This document shows, in pieces, positions 54,457 to 60,959 of a stretch of 64,000 nt of DNA (positions are counted from its first letter, which is position 1; each line of letters opens with the position of its first letter). Source of the DNA: Limimaricola cinnabarinus (GTDB lineage Bacteria > Pseudomonadota > Alphaproteobacteria > Rhodobacterales > Rhodobacteraceae); assembly GCF_002723615.1 (NCBI RefSeq), contig NZ_KZ304956.1, forward strand, positions 62,001 to 126,000. The letters are read 5' to 3'. The position numbers were made by a program, and so were the translations under genes. The notes under the pieces were generated by a model. The model did no database searches. It was given only the letters and a program-made list of their open reading frames with translations, and had not been told where the DNA came from.

Positions 54457-54956
54457 ACAAGATTATCAACTCAACCGGTCGTATCGAACAAAGCTACGCA
54501 CCTCCCTGGCACCGAAATTGGGGAAAAACAGTTATAATAGCCGCTTTTACTGCTGCTCTTGGTGCTTTCGCTACACCTGCCACCACGCAGATCATCAGTG
54601 ATGCTGCACTTGAAGAATGTCGCGCTGAAACAGTGCCCTTCACCAGCGTGGCAAGCTGCGCTCCCATGACTCAAGTTGCGCTAGACATGCTGGCCGTTAT
54701 CGATGAGCCGCACCTACTGGGTCCTGCGGGGGCCGAACTATCACAGCGCTGCGCCGAAACTACGAGCCGCGCCGTGGAGCAGTGGAACTGTGTACGAATT
54801 GCGGTTGATGAGGCGGCACAGCTACGCGCCATGATCGAGGATCCCGCACGGGTTGGAGATCCGCTATTTGCTGATCTTTCCGATCCAGAGCGGCAAGCGG
54901 CGTTCGCTAAGGCTGTGGAAGAGGCGGTTCACCGGGTTTATTCAGCTGGCGAATGA
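54453..54956 (+). CDS. Hypothetical exported or membrane protein co-transcribed with CI
   Basis: The 167-residue protein starts at a GTG overlapping the CI stop (GTGA). Residues ~25-45 (TVIIAAFTAALGAFATPA) look like a signal/anchor segment after a polar N-terminus. The remainder contains paired Cys residues (EECRAE, VASCAPM, SQRCAE, WNCVR), which suggests periplasmic disulphides. Linkage to the repressor means it is expressed during lysogeny; superinfection exclusion is a reasonable guess, not established. Confidence 0.65.
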   Translation: MNKIINSTGRIEQSYAPPWHRNWGKTVIIAAFTAALGAFATPATTQIISDAALEECRAETVPFTSVASCAPMTQVALDMLAVIDEPHLLGPAGAELSQRCAETTSRAVEQWNCVRIAVDEAAQLRAMIEDPARVGDPLFADLSDPERQAAFAKAVEEAVHRVYSAGE

Positions 54957-55035
54957 CCGAACAAGCGAAGGCCCCCGGAAGCGGTAAGCAGCCACTTCGA
55001 TCTGCAGCTTCTCAGGGGCATCCAGTCCATTTTGG

Positions 55036-55078
55036 GGAAACTTCCCTATTTAACCTTGCTATGGGGAAACTTCCCCAG
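55036..55078. promoter_or_regulatory. Second operator pair upstream of the TerB-like operon
   Basis: GGGGAAACTTCCCT (55036-55049) and GGGGAAACTTCCCC (55065-55078) repeat the CI/Cro operator consensus 1.3 kb from the switch, 29 bp apart, and lie 55 bp before the TTG start of the TerB-like gene. They predict that the repressor silences this rightward operon in the lysogen. Confidence 0.75.
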
Positions 55079-55132
55079 TAACTTCCTCCTCATTCGCCGC
55101 ATCCCGCGGCGGTTCACATGAGGAGACCCCCA

Positions 55133-55558
55133 TTGTTCGCAGCACTGAAAACCAAGCTCACCTCCGGCGCCAAGCGCATGCAGGGCAAGACCGATATGCT
55201 CGAAGCGGTCTGCGCCGCCTCCGCTCTGGTTGCCGCAGCTGACGGCAGCATTGAGGACAGCGAGATCGAGGCGATGGCCAAGGCCGTCTCCGCCAACGAG
55301 ATCCTGAACACCGCCTTTTCGCCGCGCGAGATCGAAGGCTCGATCACCCGCATGATCGATCGCGCCAATGGTGGCCGTGTCGGCCAGATGGGCCTCTATC
55401 GCGAGATCGAGGAGGTCGCCGCAGATCCTGATGCCGAGCTGGTGCTGATGGCCGCACTCGACATCGCCGAAGCCGACGGCGCGATCGACGACAAGGAAAC
55501 CGCCGTTCTCGAGAAGGTCGCGACCAAGCTCGGGCTCAAGCTGTCGAGCTACGTCTGA
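55133..55558 (+). CDS. TerB-like protein
   Basis: The 141-residue protein matches the TerB fold: DMLEAVCAASALVAAADGSIEDSEIEAMAKAV and the second repeat DAELVLMAALDIAEADGAIDDKETAVLEKVATKLGL, each with a D-G-x-I/D acidic loop. TerB proteins are linked to tellurite resistance, stress and phage defence gene sets. The TTG at 55133 is chosen because AGGAG precedes it at 7 nt; the ATG at 55118 lies over that ribosome site. It is the first gene behind the second operator pair, so it is probably an early lytic gene. Confidence 0.8.
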   Translation: MFAALKTKLTSGAKRMQGKTDMLEAVCAASALVAAADGSIEDSEIEAMAKAVSANEILNTAFSPREIEGSITRMIDRANGGRVGQMGLYREIEEVAADPDAELVLMAALDIAEADGAIDDKETAVLEKVATKLGLKLSSYV

Positions 55559-55722
55559 TGGAGTGGCTGCACCGCCATGTTCTGGCTTGGACTACCAGCG
55601 CGGCGGTGGCGCTGACCGCCGCGCAGCTGGTCGCGCCCGGCTTTCTCGACATGATCCTCGACCTGATGGTCGTCGGCCTCGTCTGGCTGGCTGCGCGCCT
55701 CGCGCAGACCCCCGCGCGCTGA
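55558..55722 (+). CDS. Small membrane protein (54 aa)
   Basis: The 54-residue frame overlaps the TerB-like stop (TGATG). It has two hydrophobic helices (VLAWTTSAAVALTAAQLVA; MILDLMVVGLVWLAARLA). Function unknown; expressed with the TerB-like gene. Confidence 0.6.
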   Translation: MEWLHRHVLAWTTSAAVALTAAQLVAPGFLDMILDLMVVGLVWLAARLAQTPAR

Positions 55723-55785
55723 GCCTCTGGCTGGGCGCCCGCGCCCGGCCCTTCCCCGCCACATCGCGATCTTGAGGAGCACGAC

Positions 55786-56214
55786 ATGCCCCCCGAACTG
55801 CACGACCGCGTCACCCGGCTTGTCCATGCGCTCGACCGCATGACGCCCGAAGAACGCACCGAGACAATCGCCAATGAAGTGATCGAGACCGGCGGCAGCT
55901 GGCAGACACCACCGCAAAGCGGCCGGTCCTGTTTCATCATCTCGTTGCATGGGATCGAGGTCCCCGGCTTCGACGCCGACAGCGCCGCGATGCACTGGCA
56001 TATCGACGCGCGTAGCGTGATCGGCGGCTGGCCCCAGCCTGACCACGACCCCGGCCTTCGCCGCGCTCAGCTCGAATGGGCGCAGATGGCCCTTTTCATC
56101 GGCCCGGAAGATCTGCGCCGCCAAGCGGCCGTGATCGCGATGCTTTGGTCTGCCAGCCAGATGGTACGCGATGCCGCGCGTCAGCACTGCCATCAGCGGG
56201 AGGCGGCAGCATGA
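55786..56214 (+). CDS. Hypothetical phage early protein (142 aa)
   Basis: The 142-residue protein is mostly helical, with MHWHIDARSVIGGWPQPDHDPG in the middle and no recognised domain. A GAGGAGC site lies upstream of ATG 55786. It overlaps the next gene as ATGA and belongs to the rightward operon. Confidence 0.65.
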   Translation: MPPELHDRVTRLVHALDRMTPEERTETIANEVIETGGSWQTPPQSGRSCFIISLHGIEVPGFDADSAAMHWHIDARSVIGGWPQPDHDPGLRRAQLEWAQMALFIGPEDLRRQAAVIAMLWSASQMVRDAARQHCHQREAAA

Positions 56215-56576
56215 CCGCGCTCCCCGACATCCCCTTTGCATACTCCGCCCGTCCGGCCAACGAACCGCGCCCACCTGCTTCGGTCGAGGATCGCCGCTCT
56301 TTGGCCGAGATCGAGACCCTCGCCGGAGCGCTGGAAAATCTCGACGACGTACGGCAGCGCAGCTGCGTGCTGATCGACGCTGGCGCTCGCCTGGTCGCTC
56401 AGCCCGACTCCGACCACGCCGAGGCCATCCAGCCCGAAGACGACAGCCTCGAGTACCGGATCATGTCCGGCCTCGCGGCGCTCATCGGTGGCGTGGCTAT
56501 CGTCATGGTAGGGATCTTCGCGATCTCCCTTATCGCAGACCTGCCTAAGCTGCTGACACGGGGGATTGCGCCGTGA
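56211..56576 (+). CDS. Hypothetical phage membrane protein (121 aa)
   Basis: The 121-residue protein has an acidic helical N-terminus (residues 20-75) and one C-terminal transmembrane helix (IMSGLAALIGGVAIVMVGIFAISLI). It may be a tail-anchored inner-membrane protein. Start ATG 56211 overlaps the preceding stop. Function unknown. Confidence 0.6.
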   Translation: MTALPDIPFAYSARPANEPRPPASVEDRRSLAEIETLAGALENLDDVRQRSCVLIDAGARLVAQPDSDHAEAIQPEDDSLEYRIMSGLAALIGGVAIVMVGIFAISLIADLPKLLTRGIAP

Positions 56577-56581
56577 TCGTC

Positions 56582-57172
56582 TCACGCAGCCGCCTTGACC
56601 TGAGGCTCCTCAAGGCTTCGGAAAGCTGCCCAGTGGCGGAACCGGCGCTGGTACCAGCGAAGCACGACGCGATCGAAGTCGCTGCCGTAAGTGTTCTGGC
56701 CGGCCCGGTTATGGGCGACCGCATTGACCGCGCACATCGCCGGCGGCTCGTCCGCGTAGATCATCGTCGCCTCGGCCGTAACTTCCTTGAGATCGCGGCC
56801 GCGCTCGAGATCAGCCATCAGCCAGAAGAAACGGCGCTTGAGCACGGCATGGGTCTGCATGCGACCGCTCATGTCCCAGACCAAGCTAGCACCGGACAGC
56901 GTGGCAATTGCCAGCCCGGCCAATTGTCCAACGATCTCATGACTGGCCCCGAAGGCCGCTACCGCGCCACTGCCCAAGAGCAGCACAATGAACGTCGTCA
57001 CGCGGCTGATGCGCCCGTACCAGTCCTCGCGATCCTCATGGTAGAGCGCGCTTCGCAGCAGCTCGAACCGCTGAAGGTCTACTTTGGCCGCGGGGGCTTG
57101 ATCCCCGGAGGCATTCCTTTGGTCCCCGGTGGTAGCGCCGGCGGGCGGGGTGGTTTCGGTGGTTTCGCGCAT
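56582..57172 (-). CDS. Two-TM protein resembling SLATT-type membrane proteins
   Basis: The 196-residue protein has a disordered acidic N-terminus, two transmembrane helices (about 57-76 and 80-99) separated by a very short turn, and a C-terminal helical cytoplasmic domain (RFFWLMADLERGRDLKEV...). This layout resembles SLATT proteins, which serve as pore-forming effectors in nucleotide-based defence systems. No partner nucleotidyltransferase is seen, so the resemblance may be only structural. It lies on the strand opposite its neighbours. Confidence 0.6.
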   Translation of the reverse strand: MRETTETTPPAGATTGDQRNASGDQAPAAKVDLQRFELLRSALYHEDREDWYGRISRVTTFIVLLLGSGAVAAFGASHEIVGQLAGLAIATLSGASLVWDMSGRMQTHAVLKRRFFWLMADLERGRDLKEVTAEATMIYADEPPAMCAVNAVAHNRAGQNTYGSDFDRVVLRWYQRRFRHWAAFRSLEEPQVKAAA

Positions 57173-57317
57173 CTGCTCTCTCTCATTCTGAACATGCCTC
57201 CTGCAGTCCTGCAAAGCGTAGGGGGTGTGGCAGGTCGCGCGTTTGCGGCGTGCGGCCTGCACCTGACGTTAGCTGCGGCTCCTATGGCCCTCAACTGCAA
57301 CCTTGCCGCGAGGACGC

Positions 57318-57590
57318 ATGATGGCTGAGCCCTGCCCCTGCACACCCTGCCTTTGCTTCAACGAGGTGGACCGCCTCGAAAACGGTATCGAGCTGGCGCT
57401 CGAGACGCTGCAGTCGGGCCGCACGGATGAAGCCAAGGCCATGCTGGCCGACCTCGTTGACGGCACTGACCCCGAGGTCGCCGCCATATGGGAAGCGCAG
57501 CGTCAGATGCTCATCCTGCAATGGCTGAGCATCTACGGCCCGCGCCAGCCCTTCCTCGAATGGGCGCATACGCGTCGGGGTGCGGCGTAA
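57318..57590 (+). CDS. Small hypothetical phage protein (about 90 aa)
   Basis: The protein starts at ATG 57318 or 57321 after GAGGAC. It has a Cys-rich start (MAEPCPCTPCLCFNEVDRL), then a helical body with LETLQSGRTDEAKAMLADLVDG. A zinc-binding role for the four early Cys residues is possible. Nothing further is recognisable. Confidence 0.55.
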   Translation: MMAEPCPCTPCLCFNEVDRLENGIELALETLQSGRTDEAKAMLADLVDGTDPEVAAIWEAQRQMLILQWLSIYGPRQPFLEWAHTRRGAA

Positions 57591-57652
57591 AGCATCACCG
57601 GATCAGACAAGCCCGCCCTCCCCTGACAGCCGGTGAGAAGAAGGAGTTTCAA

Positions 57653-57913
57653 ATGGCGAACGAACTGAAAATCTCGCTTGTTCTCGATTGGCCGTCGAGG
57701 CGACGCCCCCTGCCGGGCACCATCCGAACAACGGTCCTGATGGCCGCAATCTCCTACGGCCCGGGCATGCTGATCGACAGCACCCCGCTTCAGGTCGTGG
57801 GCTCGATGCTATTCCCGCTCATGATCGCCCCGGTGATCGTGGCCCAGGGCCGCAAGGCTTTGGGCGTGGAAGAGGCGCGGATGAAGCTCATTGACAAGGG
57901 CACCCGGGCATGA
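57653..57913 (+). CDS. Small membrane protein (86 aa)
   Basis: The 86-residue protein has a strong AGAAGGAG site and two hydrophobic segments (TVLMAAISYGPGMLI; VVGSMLFPLMIAPVIV). It is followed by an ATGA-overlapping gene, so it belongs to the rightward group of small early genes. Function unknown. Confidence 0.6.
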   Translation: MANELKISLVLDWPSRRRPLPGTIRTTVLMAAISYGPGMLIDSTPLQVVGSMLFPLMIAPVIVAQGRKALGVEEARMKLIDKGTRA

Positions 57914-58026
57914 ACCGCAGGCGGATCGCACCCGGCACCAGCGTCTTTCTCGCCATCCCGATCGGGATCGGCCTGTGGCTGCTGATCATCTGTGGCGTCG
58001 CAAAGCTGATCGAGGTGCTGTTCTAA
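57910..58026 (+). CDS. Very small membrane protein (38 aa)
   Basis: A 38-residue frame starts at ATG 57910, overlapping the previous stop, and consists of a basic start (MNRRRIAPG) followed by one hydrophobic helix (VFLAIPIGIGLWLLIICGVA). It reads like a single-pass membrane protein; its size leaves the call uncertain. Confidence 0.5.
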   Translation: MNRRRIAPGTSVFLAIPIGIGLWLLIICGVAKLIEVLF

Positions 58027-58194
58027 ATGCCCGCTATCCGCCGCCCCTCACCGATCGAAGCCCGCGCGGCGCGCATCGAGGCCGCGCTGCGGAAGGTCGA
58101 GCGCATCGCAGAGGCGCCAGGCGGCGAAGATTACATCCCCGTCATCAACCGGCTGCGCGACGAGCTCGACGCGGCTCAGAGGGCGATTCATTGA
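58027..58194 (+). CDS. Small hypothetical phage protein (55 aa)
   Basis: The 55-residue frame begins right after the previous stop at ATG 58027. It encodes a charged two-helix protein (IEARAARIEAALRKVERIAE; INRLRDELDAAQRAIH) with coiled-coil character. No function recognised. Confidence 0.5.
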   Translation: MPAIRRPSPIEARAARIEAALRKVERIAEAPGGEDYIPVINRLRDELDAAQRAIH

Positions 58195-58280
58195 TTAGAG
58201 CGCTAGCCTATTTCTTTCTTACTATTGCGGTGTTAGGTAGCAAACGCACCAAGCCCCGGAAGGGAGCGATGATTAAGGCA

Positions 58281-59141
58281 CTAGTCTTGTGTGTAGTCGC
58301 GGGAGGCTTTGTGCAGTTTGGAAACAGGGCCACTGCCCTCGTCAATAACCATCCCGGAGAAAAAGAAGGGCTGATCTATGGGACGACCGAAGACATCGTG
58401 TCCCTTGATGGCCCCGGCAATGTGCAAAATCGGCTTCTTTTGCTCATCGGCTACCGCTCTAAAGATTGTCGGATCACGGCGGCCGAACGGAACGATAGGG
58501 GCCTCATAGCCTGCTTCCACATCCCCCACATCAACCATCCCCTCAGACTTCTCTCTATACAAGACCTCACCATTCTCCATTGCGGTAGAGGCTGCTTGGA
58601 TTGCTACGCCCCTAGCCGGAGATTGGCCGGTATTTCGGATGGTGAGTTCAAGGCCGTACCCGCCGTCTGGGGGCAGGAATACTGCCCTAGCGTGAGTTGC
58701 GCTCAGGTAAGCCCGAGATTGCGCCTCGCCAATCTCTCTGGTGACGTTAACGGCAGCTTGCGCCGCTCGGTTAGCTTGGCGAGTGAGCCAGAGGGTATAA
58801 AGCAGGAGCGCAGTACCGATCCACACGGCAACTGTGGAATAGAACGCGTAATCCCGCATATCCAAGGTGGCGCGCTCGATAGACTGTGTGGCGGCGTTCA
58901 TGCCCTGTTGGGCAGCAAGATCCGCTATCTCTCTCTCGCGGGCTTCTTGTTCGCTGCGTTGGCGGGTCTCGGTGGCGGCCTCATCGTCGATAATGTCAAC
59001 CGGCAAAGGAATAGGCAGCACCTGGGCTGGGTTCTGCTCTTCGGGGGCGGTGTCGCTGGGATCGTTAGCTTGTTCTTGGGCCTGCCCTAGGCTGGCGACT
59101 AATCCAAATACAATCGCGATGATCCAACGGCTGACAGACAT
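58281..59141 (-). CDS. Hypothetical membrane protein with signal peptide and coiled coil
   Basis: The 286-residue protein has a signal peptide (SRWIIAIVFGLVASLGQAQ), an acidic Gln/Glu-rich periplasmic coiled coil (residues 55-95), one transmembrane helix (FYSTVAVWIGTALLLYTLWL, residues 100-120) and a C-terminal ~165-residue domain of beta character (YGLELTIRNTGQSPARGVAIQA). It is AT-richer than the phage core and lies between the small early genes and the integrase. Function unknown. Confidence 0.65.
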   Translation of the reverse strand: MSVSRWIIAIVFGLVASLGQAQEQANDPSDTAPEEQNPAQVLPIPLPVDIIDDEAATETRQRSEQEAREREIADLAAQQGMNAATQSIERATLDMRDYAFYSTVAVWIGTALLLYTLWLTRQANRAAQAAVNVTREIGEAQSRAYLSATHARAVFLPPDGGYGLELTIRNTGQSPARGVAIQAASTAMENGEVLYREKSEGMVDVGDVEAGYEAPIVPFGRRDPTIFRAVADEQKKPILHIAGAIKGHDVFGRPIDQPFFFSGMVIDEGSGPVSKLHKASRDYTQD

Positions 59142-59347
59142 TGCAAATTACGTCGCGCTGAGCCTTCCTCGGGAAAGCTTGCTGGCGACTTGACCTCTTT
59201 CTCACTGATTCCAATGTCTGCCAGCTTTTCAACAAGTTGGACCGAGAGCAACTGCTTCCGCTTGCACCGCATACTGTTGGACAGCATCACCACGGCAGAC
59301 CGCAGCATTTGCAGCGACAACTCAGAGGGCAATCCGCTGAAGCGCAT
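59099..59347 (-). CDS. Possible small protein overlapping the integrase 3' end
   Basis: An 82-residue frame starts at the ATG inside the integrase C-terminal codons and overlaps the start of the next gene by 43 nt. It has a helical region SELSLQMLRSAVVMLSNSMRCKR. Its position fits an excisionase-type gene, but no Xis signature is seen and the overlap is unusual, so it may not be real. Confidence 0.25.
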   Translation of the reverse strand: MRFSGLPSELSLQMLRSAVVMLSNSMRCKRKQLLSVQLVEKLADIGISEKEVKSPASFPEEGSARRNLQCLSAVGSSRLYLD

Positions 59348-60578
59348 CCAGCTTCATCGGCAGGCCGCCACCGTCGCCGTAGCGCTGCCGGTTGAGGCTG
59401 TGACCGAGGATGTCACGGCGCACCCGCTCATCCACCCCCGCGATCAGCAGCCGATCCTCGACCGAATGCCGCAGGCCGTAGAGCGTGTGGCGCGGCGTCT
59501 CGGATAGGCCGTTCTCCCGCAGGTACTTGTTCACGGTCGCCGACAGGCCCGCCTTGTCGAGATACCGCGGGAAGCCCTCCGGGCAGCCGCGCATGGCCTC
59601 GAGCGAGACGCCAACGAGGGGCACGTCACGCTCAGAGACATCGTTCTTCAGCTGACGCCCCACGGGCCGCACCTGGACATGCGGGATGTTGCCCTCGAGC
59701 TGGATCCGGTCGCCGCCCAGGTTGGCAATCTCGCTCGGCCGCATGCCCGTGTTGACCATCACCAGAACGATCGCGCGCGCCTCGCTGTTCAACCCACCGA
59801 GGCCGGGGATGATCTTGTCGCGGATCCAGTCCACCGAGAAGGGCAGCCGCGTGTTCTGGCGCCCCGCCTTGATCGGCTCCGGGGTCGGAGGCACGAAGCC
59901 CAGGCGTTTGCGGGCGGCCACCAAGCGCAGCACCGCGCCGACATAGGTGAAGTCCTTGTTCGCCGAGGCGGGGATTACGTCGCCCTCCTCAACCTTGTCG
60001 ATCCACCAGTCCCGGAAGTCCTGCATATCGTCGGGCGTCAGCCGCTCGAGCTCGACATCGCCGACGACGCCGATCAGGTTGCGGATCGCCTTGATGTGCG
60101 GATTGCGCCAGCGCCGCAGCTGATCGGTCGACTTGCCCAGCGTCTTGTCGCGGGCGAGCGTCCAGTAGGCCTCGAGTGCGCGGCTGATGGTCAGCGCCGG
60201 CGGGCGCACCGTACCGAGGAGCGCGGCCGCTTCCATCGCATCAGGCTCGCCCTTCACCTCAGAGATCGCTTCGACCCGATCAAGGATCTCGGAGGTCGGC
60301 ATCTTGGCCACCTCCTCAATCCGCCGGAAACGGAAGCCGCGCTGCTGTGCCAGGTCGCGGGCGGCTTGGTAGCGCGCCTCGGCATCGCCATCACGGCCGG
60401 CGAGCTTCGCCTCCCAGCCCTCGACCAGCTCGCCCCAGACGGCCGATTCCTTTTCGCGCGCCACGCTCTCGCTGTCAGTCGCCAGACTGATGTTGAGGAT
60501 CTCGCGAGGATCGACCGCGGCATAGCGCTTGGGTCGCCGCCGTCTCATGAACCAGGTAGTGCCGCGCAGATAGATCAT
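59322..60578 (-). CDS. int: Tyrosine integrase
   Basis: The 418-residue protein has the catalytic elements of tyrosine recombinases: Arg in NTGMRPSEIANL, HTLYGLRHSVEDRLL (His-x-x-Arg region), GHS before the terminal Tyr in NRQRYGDG. The N-terminal ~110 residues form an Arg-rich arm-binding domain (RRRRPKRYAAVDPRE...), followed by a SAM-like core-binding domain. The start at 60578 (MIYLRG) is preferred over the GTG at 60611. It lies 165 bp from the attR core, next to matching arm repeats, and would catalyse integration at the tRNA-Ser gene. Confidence 0.92.
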   Translation of the reverse strand: MIYLRGTTWFMRRRRPKRYAAVDPREILNISLATDSESVAREKESAVWGELVEGWEAKLAGRDGDAEARYQAARDLAQQRGFRFRRIEEVAKMPTSEILDRVEAISEVKGEPDAMEAAALLGTVRPPALTISRALEAYWTLARDKTLGKSTDQLRRWRNPHIKAIRNLIGVVGDVELERLTPDDMQDFRDWWIDKVEEGDVIPASANKDFTYVGAVLRLVAARKRLGFVPPTPEPIKAGRQNTRLPFSVDWIRDKIIPGLGGLNSEARAIVLVMVNTGMRPSEIANLGGDRIQLEGNIPHVQVRPVGRQLKNDVSERDVPLVGVSLEAMRGCPEGFPRYLDKAGLSATVNKYLRENGLSETPRHTLYGLRHSVEDRLLIAGVDERVRRDILGHSLNRQRYGDGGGLPMKLDALQRIAL

Positions 60579-60621
60579 GGGTACAGATGCGCGGGTTTTG
60601 CGAGGCAGCACAAGGGGCCAT

Positions 60622-60657
60622 GTGCACCAAAAAGTGCACCAATTTGTGCATCAAATC
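60622..60657. repeat. Three 12-bp-period repeats near the right end, candidate integrase arm sites
   Basis: GTGCACCAAAAA, GTGCACCAATTT and GTGCATCAAATC follow with an exact 12-bp period and match the left-end array (24476-24510) in order and orientation. They lie between the integrase start and the att core, as expected of P' arm sites. Confidence 0.7.
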
Positions 60658-60742
60658 AGGAAATCGAGAAAACGCTATTCGCGAGGCCCGGAGATTTACC
60701 GAACCTTTTCAGCGCCTTATGGGGATTTTACTGGATGAAAAG

Positions 60743-60761
60743 TGGCGGAGCGAGAGGGATT
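60743..60761. repeat. attR: Right prophage attachment core (19 bp, tRNA-Ser 3' end)
   Basis: Identical to 24400-24418. It covers the CCA end, acceptor and part of the T-arm of the tRNA-Ser gene. Integration here leaves the tRNA intact because the phage carries the same 3' end. Confidence 0.92.
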
Positions 60762-60832
60762 CGAACCCTCGAGACGGTTCCCCGCCTACACACTTTCCAG
60801 GCGTGCGCCTTCGACCACTCGGCCACCGCTCC
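60743..60832 (-). tRNA. tRNA-Ser (anticodon GGA)
   Basis: A 90-nt gene on the minus strand folds with acceptor GGAGCGG, an anticodon loop CTGGAAA (anticodon GGA at 60796-60798), a long serine-type variable arm, a T-arm GGTTCGAATCC and an encoded CCA end. It reads UCC/UCU codons. It doubles as the phage attachment site, so it is intact only because the prophage supplies its 3' part. Confidence 0.95.
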
Positions 60833-60959
60833 GTTGCGCGCTCAGTAGCCAAGCCGGGCGGGCTTTGCAAGGGCCGTCGCCGCGCTATTTCGCGCGTCGA
60901 TTGCTACCGGCCCGCTGCTCCCGCATAGTGAGGCGGCAACAGCCTGCGAGACACCCGAC

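Larger units (their letters stand above)
24400..60761. mobile_element. Complete-looking siphophage-type prophage inserted in tRNA-Ser(GGA)
   Basis: The element is bounded by a 19-bp direct repeat (24400-24418 and 60743-60761). The right copy is the 3' end of an intact tRNA-Ser. It contains integrase, CI/Cro switch, primase/helicase, terminase, portal, protease, capsid, connector, tail chaperones, tape measure, tail tip, tail spike and lysis genes, all apparently uninterrupted. The HK97-like head and long tape measure imply a long non-contractile tail; no sheath gene is seen. Late genes run leftwards from 46250 to 27133. The presence of integrase, repressor and att sites separates it from a gene transfer agent. 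Confidence 0.95.

Noticed and set aside
24400-60761. Gene transfer agent instead of a prophage
   Set aside because: Integrase, repressor switch, primase/helicase and tRNA att repeats are present; GTA clusters lack these and do not duplicate a tRNA end.
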